Shown here piece by piece: positions 8,387 through 17,137 of a stretch of 64,000 bases of DNA (positions within the stretch are counted from its first letter, which is position 1; every line of letters begins with the position of its first letter). The notes beneath the pieces were generated by a model. It worked only from the letters and a program-made list of their open reading frames with translations, did not search any database and was not told where the DNA came from. This stretch comes from UBA817 sp049889215 (GTDB taxonomy: Bacteria; Margulisbacteria; Marinamargulisbacteria; UBA817), in contig JBMHDV010000004.1 in the NCBI GenBank assembly GCA_049889215.1, positions 1-64,000 on the forward strand. Direction: 5' to 3'. Position numbers and translations under genes: made by a program.

Positions 8387-9283
8387 ATGAAAAAAAATAT
8401 TGCGCTAGCCCAACCATACCCAACAAAAACACAACCATCACAGTGCACAACACTTGATCGATATTTTCGTGCAGCTTTACTTGTTATCGAACTGGCATTT
8501 ATCGGCTTCTACCTAAGTCAACAAAAAGACACATCAAATCAACAATGGTTTAAGCCACTTGGATTGATCACCTTTGCTTTTCTTGATATTGGGATTCAAA
8601 CCAAGGAGTTTTATCAATCAAAAAAAAACATAAACATACTACGCATTTATGGCACTGAAATTTTACTCAACCACGCTTTATTTTTAATGAATGCATGGCT
8701 TGGTGAAACAGAAAATAACCAGCGCAAAACCATTGGACTCAATGTACAGCGACTTTATATCGCACTTGCATTAAACCCAACCGGGCAAGCATTGAACTTA
8801 TACTTTAATCCAAGAGCAAGCGATGATCCTCAACCAGCAATAAGTCACACCTCGAATGAAAATAAACAAAAACCCAATAATCGACAAACAATTGCCGCTT
8901 GCACAGCAACCCTACTAGGAAGTGGGCCACTCATTGTTGATTCATTGCCATGGGGAAACAAAATCAACAACATTGTGCCCTATCGCATTGCATTAAATAC
9001 TAGCTACTTTTTCGCATCCGCCATTGCCGCAAAAATTCAATCCACCAATGACATAATGAGCCGAAAATTTGCGATAAATATGTTTGTTAGCATGATCATG
9101 AGTGGGTGGGCAGTACTTCCCTATAACTTTGAAACAGGGTTCTTAATGGTGTTAATTGGTGAAGTTAGCTGCACGCTATGTAGTATTAAATGGAAACAGC
9201 CTAAAAATAAACCACCACTTAACGTTCGGCAACTTAACCAAATGAACACTGAAAGTAACCACGTAATCGAAATTACACTTTAA
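8387..9283 (+). CDS. orphan multi-pass membrane protein, unknown function
   Basis: I do not recognise a family. The reading stays open from 8240, but that segment overlaps the YkgJ-type gene and lies upstream of a good promoter, so I take the ATG at 8387, giving 298 residues. There are about six or seven hydrophobic stretches, for example AALLVIELAFIGFYL near residue 27 and LITFAFLDIGI near 60. A hydrophilic Asn/Gln/Lys-rich linker near residues 145-170 splits the protein into two membrane halves. It overlaps the 3' end of the convergent methyltransferase gene by 11 bases. Function and substrate are unknown. Confidence 0.6.
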   Translation: MKKNIALAQPYPTKTQPSQCTTLDRYFRAALLVIELAFIGFYLSQQKDTSNQQWFKPLGLITFAFLDIGIQTKEFYQSKKNINILRIYGTEILLNHALFLMNAWLGETENNQRKTIGLNVQRLYIALALNPTGQALNLYFNPRASDDPQPAISHTSNENKQKPNNRQTIAACTATLLGSGPLIVDSLPWGNKINNIVPYRIALNTSYFFASAIAAKIQSTNDIMSRKFAINMFVSMIMSGWAVLPYNFETGFLMVLIGEVSCTLCSIKWKQPKNKPPLNVRQLNQMNTESNHVIEITL

Positions 9284-9875
9284 TTAAATGAACCGTAAAG
9301 TCGTTCGGTAAATAGCTATGATGAACTGTCACATATGATGTTTTTTCAAAACACAAGTCCATTACTTGAACCGGATCATAATAGTTGAATAAATCTGATT
9401 TCTTTTGGGATTTAGTACTTAACAAGTTAAAGATAATATGTTCATCTGCAATAGAAAACAATTGATCGATTGCATCCGACAAAAATGCCAACGGATCCTG
9501 ACCCGATTGGATGCTTAACCCACCAGAACAAACCACAGTATTGTGTGTTTGATGATACTCAAAGAAATTGCATTTCCGAATAAAAATACCTGGGTATCGT
9601 TCAACCCCTCGCCTTATCATTTCTGGCGAAATATCAATGCCTTTATAGTCACAATCAATTGTCTTTTCTTGCAAATAGTGAAACAATCCACCATCCCCAC
9701 AGCCAACATCCAGCACCGATCGATGACTTAAATCTAGTAAATAATTTATTACTTCAAAACGTAACTGTTGATTAAACTTAGATGACCACCCCATTGCTCG
9801 GGCATCATCCTTAACATGCTTTGCACAATCGTCATAATGACGAATAACATCGTCAAACAACAGCGCTGTCGGCAT
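9273..9875 (-). CDS. class I SAM-dependent methyltransferase
   Basis: This 200-residue protein has a canonical SAM-binding core: SVLDVGCGDGGLFHYL near residue 53 (motif I) and YKGIDISPEMIRRG near 80 (motif post-I). The substrate is not evident; this fold covers small-molecule, lipid and protein methyltransferases. Its ATG overlaps the asd stop by one base (TAATG), so the two form an operon with coupled translation, asd first. Confidence 0.75.
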   Translation of the reverse strand: MPTALLFDDVIRHYDDCAKHVKDDARAMGWSSKFNQQLRFEVINYLLDLSHRSVLDVGCGDGGLFHYLQEKTIDCDYKGIDISPEMIRRGVERYPGIFIRKCNFFEYHQTHNTVVCSGGLSIQSGQDPLAFLSDAIDQLFSIADEHIIFNLLSTKSQKKSDLFNYYDPVQVMDLCFEKTSYVTVHHSYLPNDFTVHLIKV

Positions 9876-10876
9876 TAAATTAAAGCTTCAGCAATTTGCA
9901 CAGCGTTAAGGGCGGCCCCTTTTCGTAAATTGTCACCAACGCACCATAACTCGATGCCATTTTCGCTGGAGATGTCTTGTCGAATTCGACCAACCAAAAC
10001 ATCGTCTTCACCAGCCGCATCACGTGGGGTTGGGTATTTATTTTTGCTTGGATCATCAATGACTTTTACACCAGGTGCATTTTTTAGTAAATCACGAACA
10101 TCATCCGAGGAAATGTTTGATTTGGTTTGAATATTAATGGCCTCACTATGGGATACAAATACAGGAACACGTACGGTAGTTGCTGTCACCTTAATTGTAT
10201 CGTCACCTAAAATCTTCTTGGTTTCATTGATCATTTTCATTTCTTCTTTGGTGTACCCATTGTCCATAAACACATCAATTTGCGGAATAACATTGAATGC
10301 GATTGGATACTGAAATTCTTTTGGTGCTAAGTTGGTACCTGACAAATTTGCTCTGGCTTGGTCTTCCAATTCTTTAATTGCCGCTGAACCAGCCCCAGAA
10401 ACGGACTGATATGTTGATACTACCACACGTTCTAAACCGACCTTATCTAAAATGGGTTTTAAAACAACCATCATTTGAGCCGTTGAGCAGTTTGGATTTG
10501 CAATAATATTTTTGTGCCCTTTAAGTGCATCTTTATTAACTTCAGGCACAATCAATGGAACACCCTCAGTCATACGAAAGTGCGACGTATTATCAATGCA
10601 AATAATGCCACGCTCTGCAGCAATTGGACAAAACTTTTTTGAAATTGAAGATCCAGCTGAAAATAATGCAAAGTCCAAATCAGTTAAGGTTTCTTCGCTT
10701 AACACCTCAACATCAACATGACCACCATTAAATGGGACCGTTTGGCCCAATGATCGTTCTGATGCAAATAAGCGCAATGACTCAATTGGAAATTGACGCG
10801 CTTCTAGAATTTTAATAATTTCTTGACCAACAACACCTGTTGCGCCAACCACCCCTACACGATATTTCTTAGACAT
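9875..10876 (-). CDS. asd: aspartate-semialdehyde dehydrogenase
   Basis: This enzyme reduces aspartyl-4-phosphate to the semialdehyde, the branch point to diaminopimelate/lysine, threonine and methionine. The 333 residues cover the whole family length. The N-terminal NADP-binding loop is VGVVGATGVVGQEII, the catalytic cysteine sits in IIANPNCSTAQM near residue 129, and STYQSVSGAGSAAIKEL follows, as in all Asd proteins. The conserved arginine and histidine lie in the middle and C-terminal part (VPVFVSHSEAINI). The gene has a TATAAT box at 10894-10899 and a short leader with a TTGGAGT ribosome site. The diaminopimelate gene dapB is nearby at the end of another operon. Confidence 0.95.
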   Translation of the reverse strand: MSKKYRVGVVGATGVVGQEIIKILEARQFPIESLRLFASERSLGQTVPFNGGHVDVEVLSEETLTDLDFALFSAGSSISKKFCPIAAERGIICIDNTSHFRMTEGVPLIVPEVNKDALKGHKNIIANPNCSTAQMMVVLKPILDKVGLERVVVSTYQSVSGAGSAAIKELEDQARANLSGTNLAPKEFQYPIAFNVIPQIDVFMDNGYTKEEMKMINETKKILGDDTIKVTATTVRVPVFVSHSEAINIQTKSNISSDDVRDLLKNAPGVKVIDDPSKNKYPTPRDAAGEDDVLVGRIRQDISSENGIELWCVGDNLRKGAALNAVQIAEALI

Positions 10877-10975
10877 AAAAAAAACTCCAATCGATTATAA
10901 AAAAAATGTATCACATTCACACTAATTCGTCACCACATGGTTAACCTAAATCTTTAAAAATAAAAAGGTAGCAGC

Positions 10976-10981
10976 TACTAT
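10976..10981 (+). promoter_or_regulatory. -10 box, leaderless start of orphan gene
   Basis: TACTAT ends 6 bases (ACACAC) before the ATG at 10988. A weak -35 candidate, TTTAAA, lies 17 bases upstream. The arrangement repeats the leaderless geometry seen elsewhere in the window. Confidence 0.4.
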
Positions 10982-10987
10982 ACACAC

Positions 10988-11620
10988 ATGCTTTTTTCAA
11001 TAACACCTAGATTTATAACTGAATTAACACCAACGCATCAGGGACTTTTATCAGGCAGTTTAGACTCAGCATTAAGCTTACCTGCCCTACTCGATAAAAA
11101 CAAAAAACAAGCCGGTAGACGTCCAACCCCTCGCGGAAAAATCACCTACGCATCAGGCGCTATAATGAGCAATGTTGTGGGCCATGTTTTGAGTAATCAG
11201 AATCGTTGGGATACCACGTTAATCGCATCGTCTATTTCTTTAACAAGTGAAGTTATTACTCGCCCGCTATTTACCGGCGCTGCACTTTCAGTTTCAGCAA
11301 TTCCATTCATTGCCGCACGAGAGTGCAGTTATTGGCTTGGCATAACTACCAGTAATTATTTAACCAAACAAAACATTCACCCTTCAATTAGTTTACTTAC
11401 CCAGTTTACCATTTGTTGTGCGCTTGCAAATATACCGGATACTATTATCGGACAATGCACCGCAAGGGAATTAAGCATTAAAGAAACCATAAATGATATT
11501 AAAATCCAACCAAAGCACTATATAAAATTATGGCGGGACTCCTTGCCATCCCGGCTAAAGTGCGCCGGCCTGTACCCGTGGCTAGTCATGCAATTTGTAT
11601 ACGGAAGTAATAAAACTTAA
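10988..11620 (+). CDS. orphan membrane protein of 210 residues
   Basis: I cannot assign a family. The protein has several moderately hydrophobic, small-residue-rich segments, for example LLSGSLDSALSLPALLD near residue 20, ASGAIMSNVVGHVL near 57, and GAALSVSAIPFIAARE near 97. Each is followed by basic residues. The pattern of a Gly/Ser-rich helix, a proline and then a charged turn, repeated about three times and ending in LWRDSLPSRLKCAGLYPW, recalls mitochondrial-carrier-type proteins. That likeness is weak, and the protein is shorter than that family (about 300). It is flanked by asd (divergent) and dapB (convergent, overlapping by 4 bases). Confidence 0.55.
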   Translation: MLFSITPRFITELTPTHQGLLSGSLDSALSLPALLDKNKKQAGRRPTPRGKITYASGAIMSNVVGHVLSNQNRWDTTLIASSISLTSEVITRPLFTGAALSVSAIPFIAARECSYWLGITTSNYLTKQNIHPSISLLTQFTICCALANIPDTIIGQCTARELSIKETINDIKIQPKHYIKLWRDSLPSRLKCAGLYPWLVMQFVYGSNKT

Positions 11621-12354
11621 AGTAGCTTCTCTAAACCGTAAACCAAACCCGTTACATCCAATGACTTTTTGATGGCTAAACAAACACCAGGCATAAAGCT
11701 TGCGCGATCCATACTATCATGACGAATGGTTAATCGTTGTCCTGGAGACCCCATTAAAACTTCTTGAGAAGCGATATAACTGTCCAAACGCACAGAATGA
11801 ATCGGTATATTTTTATAGTAGCCACCTTTGGCACCCTCTATAAGTTCTGTTTGCTTAAAATCACCAAAACGGTCGTTAATAGTGGGGGTTACATCATGAA
11901 TCATATCAGCGGTTTTAATTGCTGTCCCGGAAGGGGCATCTGCTTTGTAAGGGTGATGATATTCAATAATCTCAACCTCATTTAAATATTTGGATGCCTG
12001 TGCAGCAAACTGCATCATTAACACGGCACCAATCGCAAAGTTAGGACAAACCAATACGCCTGTGTTATTGGATTTGGACAAGTCATCCAATTCTTGTAAT
12101 TGAGGTTCAGTTAACCCTGTGGTTCCAATAACGGCACGTTTGCCAGCAGCTAAAATGGTTTTAGCATTTGAAAAAACCACATTCGGATGTGTAAAATCTA
12201 AAACAACATCTGGCCCTAAACTTGAAATTTCATCTTTCAAATTTGAATCTACATCACATTGAGCAACGCAATTCAATTCATCATCGTGGTCAATTGCCTG
12301 AACAGAAGCTTTTCCCATGTTCCCTTTTGCACCATTAACAATTACTTTAATCAT
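11617..12354 (-). CDS. dapB: 4-hydroxy-tetrahydrodipicolinate reductase
   Basis: DapB catalyses the NAD(P)H-dependent second step of diaminopimelate/lysine synthesis after DapA. The 245-residue protein has the dinucleotide-binding loop VNGAKGNMGKAS at the N-terminus and VIGTTGLTEPQ near 78. The diagnostic catalytic segment EIIEYHHPYKADAPSGTA near residue 128 contains the paired histidines and the lysine. It is the last gene of the minus-strand operon and overlaps the end of tmk by 8 bases. dapA is not in the window. Confidence 0.95.
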   Translation of the reverse strand: MIKVIVNGAKGNMGKASVQAIDHDDELNCVAQCDVDSNLKDEISSLGPDVVLDFTHPNVVFSNAKTILAAGKRAVIGTTGLTEPQLQELDDLSKSNNTGVLVCPNFAIGAVLMMQFAAQASKYLNEVEIIEYHHPYKADAPSGTAIKTADMIHDVTPTINDRFGDFKQTELIEGAKGGYYKNIPIHSVRLDSYIASQEVLMGSPGQRLTIRHDSMDRASFMPGVCLAIKKSLDVTGLVYGLEKLL

Positions 12355-12970
12355 GAGCTACTGCCCTCCTACTATTTATTGCTGATTTAATATCTAAAAA
12401 AATCTCATTGGGTGTACGGTTTTCAGCATCAATTTTAACCACACGATGCTGATTTAATTCATAACATTCTAAATAAGCTGTTCGAACACGATCATGAAAA
12501 TCAATGGTCTCTTGCTCAAACCGATCAAGTGCACCTCTTGAAGCTGCACGAGAAAGCCCTTCTTTAACTGAAACGTCTAAAAATATCGTCAAATCAGGTT
12601 CTACTGCACGGGTTAAACGAATAATATCTAAAATATCTTCCTTTGGATGTCGACGACCACCGTATTGATAAGCAAACGTCGAGTCTATATAACGATCACA
12701 AACCACCCATCTCCCGGTTGAAAGGGCTGGTTCAATGACTTGATGAATATGCTCTGTACGATCCGCTGCAAAAAGAAAAAGCTCCGATCGATTGGTCGTA
12801 ATTCGTGAATCCTTGGATAGCAATATCTTTCGGAGGTGAACACCAAAGTCAGTACCTCCAGGTTCACGTGTTTCGATAACATCATGCCCTTCACTCTTTA
12901 ACCAATGTAATACGAGCTCTCGTTGTGTTGATTTTCCTGATCCTTCGATGCCTTCAAATGTAATGAACAT
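12347..12970 (-). CDS. tmk: thymidylate kinase
   Basis: This 207-residue dTMP kinase starts with the P-loop MFITFEGIEGSGKSTQ. The ETREPGGTDFG segment near residue 37 is the family's DR/E-x-P-G-G motif. A WVVCDRYIDSTFAYQ block near 92 holds the DRY motif. The lid region has RAASRGALDRFEQ. The length is normal. It starts 3 bases after the R3H ATPase gene stop and overlaps dapB, so it lies inside a tight operon with DNA-replication and recombination genes. Confidence 0.95.
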   Translation of the reverse strand: MFITFEGIEGSGKSTQRELVLHWLKSEGHDVIETREPGGTDFGVHLRKILLSKDSRITTNRSELFLFAADRTEHIHQVIEPALSTGRWVVCDRYIDSTFAYQYGGRRHPKEDILDIIRLTRAVEPDLTIFLDVSVKEGLSRAASRGALDRFEQETIDFHDRVRTAYLECYELNQHRVVKIDAENRTPNEIFLDIKSAINSRRAVAHD

Positions 12971-12973
12971 GAT

Positions 12974-14512
12974 CTATTTTCCGATTTTTGTTAGTTGTGG
13001 GTATACTCTAACACGTCGGTTAGGCTCTTCGCCAATACTTAATGATGATAAGTTTCGCTCTGAAGCAATTCGATGTTGCAATCGTCGCTGATACGAATTT
13101 CGGGGAGCTGCATCAAACGCACGTCCTTCAGAATCCACACGGTCACAAATCGAGTTAATTTCATTGATAATATCCGTGTGAACAGCCTCATCGGATTGAT
13201 CCATTTGAAAGTATTCCCGTAAAAACTCTTGTATATATTTTTGAGAGTTTGATTTAATTACGTGCACAGGAACACGATGACCTTTAAGCAATTGCTTTAC
13301 TTTTTGATTTGATTTGACTTGAGATTGCGTCGTTAGCAATATATCTGCTTCTGCTATGGTATGCGATAATGTCGCAGCCACATTCAAGTCTCGAATAGCG
13401 GAGTATAACTTATCGGTATTGATTGCAAATGGGAAAATGTACGTTAATGTATCTGGAGAATAAATAATCTCCTGATCAAATTCGTCTGACCAATGAATAA
13501 TCTCTTCTTTTTTGACGATCTCACCAGAATCCAATTGACGTATTTCTGGCTGATATTCTTCGCCTCTTAAATATAAATCCACGACTTTTGCAACGTCTTT
13601 ATAAATTGAAACAGATGAACGATGCTTTATTTCAACAATATAATCAAACGTTGGATGAGATTTTCGCTCTAACACTGTTTTTTGAGTGCCTCGCATTTTT
13701 GCTTCTTCATCTCCTAAAATTACGGACTGTACCCCCCCCAATAAATCGGATAAAGTTGGATTTTTTATAACATTAACAAAATCATCACCATGAGCGGTTC
13801 CAATTAATTGGACACCTCGTTCTGCAATTGTTCTTGCAGCTTTGGCTTCAAGTTCTGTTCCAATTTCATCAACAACAATCACTTGTGGAGTATGATTTTC
13901 AACGGCTTCAATCATCACCTTGTCCTGAATCTCGGGCGATAATACTTGCATGCGACGCGCATAACCAATACCGGGGTGTGGAATATCTCCTTCACCACCT
14001 ATTTCATTGGATGTATCAATAATCATGACACGACGGTTATTATCTGTTGATAAGAATCGGGCAGCTTCACGCAACTTTGTTGTTTTCCCAACCCCTGGGG
14101 GACCTAAAATCAATAAATTTTTACCTTCAGAGATTAAGTCTTCTATAAGTTGAATTGCACCGATAACTGCACGACCTACTCGGATAGACAACCCAAGAAC
14201 TTTTCCTTGTCGACTTCGAATTGCTGAAATACGATGTAACGTTTTCTCTATTCCTGCACGGTTGTCTGAATTAAACTCACCAATTTGAGCAGTAACATGC
14301 GTTAAATCGGCATCAGTCACATCACTAAAATCGGTTAATCGTTCATGCTCATCCTCAAACCGAATGGAAGGTGGATGACCAATGTCCATCACAATTTCAT
14401 TTAAATCATTTAACAATAGATGAGATTTTAAATAAGATTTTAAATCATTCGGTAATATCGATAATAAACGGTTTACATCTTCTTCAAAATGGATAATCTT
14501 TTCTTGTGTCAT
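12974..14512 (-). CDS. R3H-domain AAA-type ATPase (Ycf45/SpoIIIAA-like)
   Basis: The 512-residue protein combines a RecA/AAA-like ATPase with a nucleic-acid-binding tail. The Walker A motif ILGPPGVGKTTKLREAAR is near residue 137 and the Walker B motif VIVVDEIGTELEA near 213. The middle part (DLLGGVQSVILGDEEA) matches the Ycf45/SpoIIIAA family seen in cyanobacteria, chloroplasts and firmicutes. The last 60 residues, SYQRRLQHRIASERNLSS then SIGEEPNRRVRVYP, form an R3H domain with the R-x3-H core. The role is unknown but likely acts on single-stranded nucleic acid. The ATG overlaps the recR stop by ATGA, and tmk follows at once. Confidence 0.85.
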   Translation of the reverse strand: MTQEKIIHFEEDVNRLLSILPNDLKSYLKSHLLLNDLNEIVMDIGHPPSIRFEDEHERLTDFSDVTDADLTHVTAQIGEFNSDNRAGIEKTLHRISAIRSRQGKVLGLSIRVGRAVIGAIQLIEDLISEGKNLLILGPPGVGKTTKLREAARFLSTDNNRRVMIIDTSNEIGGEGDIPHPGIGYARRMQVLSPEIQDKVMIEAVENHTPQVIVVDEIGTELEAKAARTIAERGVQLIGTAHGDDFVNVIKNPTLSDLLGGVQSVILGDEEAKMRGTQKTVLERKSHPTFDYIVEIKHRSSVSIYKDVAKVVDLYLRGEEYQPEIRQLDSGEIVKKEEIIHWSDEFDQEIIYSPDTLTYIFPFAINTDKLYSAIRDLNVAATLSHTIAEADILLTTQSQVKSNQKVKQLLKGHRVPVHVIKSNSQKYIQEFLREYFQMDQSDEAVHTDIINEINSICDRVDSEGRAFDAAPRNSYQRRLQHRIASERNLSSLSIGEEPNRRVRVYPQLTKIGK

Positions 14513-15162
14513 AATTGGCGTTTCCCTTCAAAAGCTTTATTTATTGTCACTTGGTCAATGGTTGAAACATCGGACCCAATGGGAATGCCCTGAGCAAGTT
14601 TGTAAATATTTACGTCCAAACCCGATAGCATATCCTGTAAATACAACACTGTTGTATCCCCTTCGACTGTTGGGTTAAGGGCCAGTATAACCTCTTTGAT
14701 TTGTTGATTGTTAATTCGTTCTTTTAATTCTTTAAATCGAAGCATATCTGGGTATATTCCATCCAATGGAGATATAACCCCACCCAAAACATGAAACAAC
14801 CCCTGATAAGAGTTTGATTGGTATATATTCAGTACATCTTTTGGCTCCGACACAACACAAATAGACGTTTGCAGTCGTGAAGGGTCCAAACAAATATGAC
14901 AGTAATCCGACCAAGTCAAATAATGACACGATGAACAAAAACGAATGTTTTTTCGTGTATTCACCAATGCATTTGCAAAACGCTCAACCTTCTCGGGAGC
15001 CAGTAGAATAGCCTCTAAAGCAAAACGCTGAGCAGACTTTTTACCAACACCTTTAAAAACAGAAAAGTGATCGATCAGTTCGCTCAGCGGAAATTCATTT
15101 TCTGATTCGTTAAACGAAAATGACAGATTAAGCGCCTCCTGGGCCTCCACCAAATAAACCAC
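14509..15162 (-). CDS. recR: recombination protein RecR
   Basis: RecR works with RecF and RecO to load RecA at single-strand gaps. The protein has the helix-hairpin-helix FKGVGKKSAQRFALEA near residue 36, a Cys4 zinc finger (CSSCHYLTWSDYCHIC near 77), and a Toprim domain (ICVVSEPKDVLNIYQ, then HVLGGVISPLDGI and LALNPTVEGDTT). The only standard start is the GTG at 15162, 35 bases inside ybaB. It gives about 17 residues more than E. coli RecR before the hairpin-helix region, so the start is uncertain. The neighbours dnaX-ybaB-recR are the classic bacterial arrangement. Confidence 0.93.
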   Translation of the reverse strand: MVYLVEAQEALNLSFSFNESENEFPLSELIDHFSVFKGVGKKSAQRFALEAILLAPEKVERFANALVNTRKNIRFCSSCHYLTWSDYCHICLDPSRLQTSICVVSEPKDVLNIYQSNSYQGLFHVLGGVISPLDGIYPDMLRFKELKERINNQQIKEVILALNPTVEGDTTVLYLQDMLSGLDVNIYKLAQGIPIGSDVSTIDQVTINKAFEGKRQL

Positions 15163-15457
15163 CTGTCACCGCTTGTAATTTATTAGTGGCTAAATCTTTT
15201 GCTTGTTTAATGGCCTTTGTAAAGCCTTGCTTTACAGCCTTTTCGACAGCGTCTTTTTGTGATGGATCAAACAGAGAAGGGTCCATTTCAAACTTACTAA
15301 CGTTTAGTTCACCTGTAATTTCAATTTTTATTTTTCCACCCATTTCAGTGATTGGGATAACACTTCTTTCAAGTTCCTTTTGAACTTCCTCCATCATCCC
15401 TTTCATATTTTGAGCTTCTTTTAATGCTTTCCCCATATTTTTAAATTTCTCTAACAT
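15128..15457 (-). CDS. ybaB: YbaB/EbfC nucleoid-associated protein
   Basis: This 109-residue protein matches the YbaB/EbfC family of dimeric DNA-binding proteins. It has an N-terminal helical part with many Lys, Glu and Met residues (MLEKFKNMGKALKEAQNMKG), then VKIEITGELN-like beta strands with a downstream DPSLFDPSQKDAVEKAV helix, and a Gly-rich end (GGLFGGGPGGA). The strong ribosome site AAGGAGAT precedes the ATG. It lies 18 bases after dnaX and overlaps recR, as in many bacteria. Confidence 0.92.
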   Translation of the reverse strand: MLEKFKNMGKALKEAQNMKGMMEEVQKELERSVIPITEMGGKIKIEITGELNVSKFEMDPSLFDPSQKDAVEKAVKQGFTKAIKQAKDLATNKLQAVTGGLFGGGPGGA

Positions 15458-15475
15458 AATGTATCTCCTTTTGTT

Positions 15476-17137
15476 TTATTGTAGTATTTGACCTTCAAAC
15501 ATTTCAATAACTTGGTTAACGGTTTTTGACTGAATTGATGATACTGTACCATTTGAAACAGCGTCTTTTTCCACATTCTCAGCAGCATCTTTAGACAAAG
15601 AATCTTCAACAATTACTGAACTTTGATTTTTCATATCATAAATAACATTAACATCTGATGTAACAAACCAAGCCGTTAAAGAATCAGACTGAGCTGTGTT
15701 GTAAGCATCGAGAAATGCAAGTTTAAATTTGTCTTCACTCAACTTCTTCTCAAAAAACTGATAGGTTTCTTCCAAAACTAAACAAAGCATATCCCCTTGT
15801 ACCATTAACGTTGCGTCTTTAATAACAGGTTTAAGAACGGGAAACTGGTTAGCTAACTTTGCCAACACATTTGCTGAATGGTCATCATTTCGAGTTGTTA
15901 CAACTGGGGAACTCTTCTGAGATGAAGGTGTTTCTGAATGTATTGAAGAACTGACTGGTGTGGAAGATGTACTTACTTCAGGTGGCGTACCATTTGATGA
16001 TGGATTTCGTGGCGCCATCTCTGGTTTAGCTGCAGGAACAGGGGTTGGTTGCGGTGTGTTTTGGATTGGTATTGGGCTGTGTTTGGACAGGGCTTGTGAA
16101 GAATCAATTTGTGGGCTTATTTCACTCAAAATACGTTCTTTTAAATTAACTTGTGCAACAAGAGAGGGTGAATTGGATTGCTTTAAAATTGCAATCTGAT
16201 CACAAAACCAACGCATCCAACGCGAAATAATCAAGTCATCAACTTGAAATGAGTGCGTGGACTGAATAAGAAAGTGGCGATGCAAATATTGAATAACATC
16301 ATCGTAAAACTGAAAAACGTCAATTCCTTGATCAAGAAAGTCTTTAAGTAACTGATTCACACTAAAATCCGAACTAAAACAGGACGTTAAAAAATGTTCA
16401 ATTGAAGATGCATCAACTGTTCCTAAGACATGATTGATATCACTTAAGACGATTGATTTTTGCTCGGCAACACTCATTAGCTGATCAATTAGTGACAATG
16501 CATCACGCATGCCCCCACTCGCAATGTTAACAACCTTTTCCAGTGCATCATCATCTATTGAATAGCCCTCGGATTCACAAACTTTATTTAAATGAGCTTT
16601 AACAAGATGCCCTTCTAGCAATCGAAAATGCAAGGTTTGAGCCCGTGATTGAATCGTTGCAGGAATTTTATGCAATTCTGTAGTGGCCAAAATGAAAATC
16701 ACCTTCTGTGGGGGTTCTTCGAGTGTTTTTAACAAAGCATTAAATGCACCGGTTGATAACATATGAACCTCATCAATAATAAACACTTTGTAAGCAGCCT
16801 CAACAGGCAAAAACTGAACCTGTTCAATTAATTGTCGCATATAATCCACACCCGTGTGAGATGCCGCATCAATCTCGATAACATCAACACATGACCCCAT
16901 GGTTATCTTTGTACAAATTGGACAATCATTCATATCAGGGGCCGTTGTATTAACCATTTTAGCAAGAATACGAGCCGTTGAAGTTTTTCCTGTCCCACGC
17001 GGACCAGAAAAAATATAGGCGTGAGCTAAACGGTCATGATCAATCGCATTCGAAATAGTTTGTATGACATGCGATTGGCCAACCAACTCGTTTAAATCAT
17101 TGGATCGGTATTTGCGATATAGGGTTTGATACGTCAC
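15476..17137 (-). CDS. dnaX: DNA polymerase III subunit gamma/tau
   Basis: This 553-residue clamp-loader ATPase has Walker A FSGPRGTGKTSTARIL near residue 44, Walker B FIIDEVHMLS near 117, and the sensor-1 block FILATTELHKIPATIQSRA near 150. The usual four-cysteine zinc module is degenerate: only NDCPICTK near 74 and one further Cys remain, so zinc binding is doubtful. Residues 335-430 form a Pro/Ser/Thr-rich linker, then a tau-like C-terminal domain. The gene begins with ATGA overlap with the dihydroorotase-like gene. I see no clear frameshift signal for making a gamma form. Confidence 0.92.
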   Translation of the reverse strand: MTYQTLYRKYRSNDLNELVGQSHVIQTISNAIDHDRLAHAYIFSGPRGTGKTSTARILAKMVNTTAPDMNDCPICTKITMGSCVDVIEIDAASHTGVDYMRQLIEQVQFLPVEAAYKVFIIDEVHMLSTGAFNALLKTLEEPPQKVIFILATTELHKIPATIQSRAQTLHFRLLEGHLVKAHLNKVCESEGYSIDDDALEKVVNIASGGMRDALSLIDQLMSVAEQKSIVLSDINHVLGTVDASSIEHFLTSCFSSDFSVNQLLKDFLDQGIDVFQFYDDVIQYLHRHFLIQSTHSFQVDDLIISRWMRWFCDQIAILKQSNSPSLVAQVNLKERILSEISPQIDSSQALSKHSPIPIQNTPQPTPVPAAKPEMAPRNPSSNGTPPEVSTSSTPVSSSIHSETPSSQKSSPVVTTRNDDHSANVLAKLANQFPVLKPVIKDATLMVQGDMLCLVLEETYQFFEKKLSEDKFKLAFLDAYNTAQSDSLTAWFVTSDVNVIYDMKNQSSVIVEDSLSKDAAENVEKDAVSNGTVSSIQSKTVNQVIEMFEGQILQ

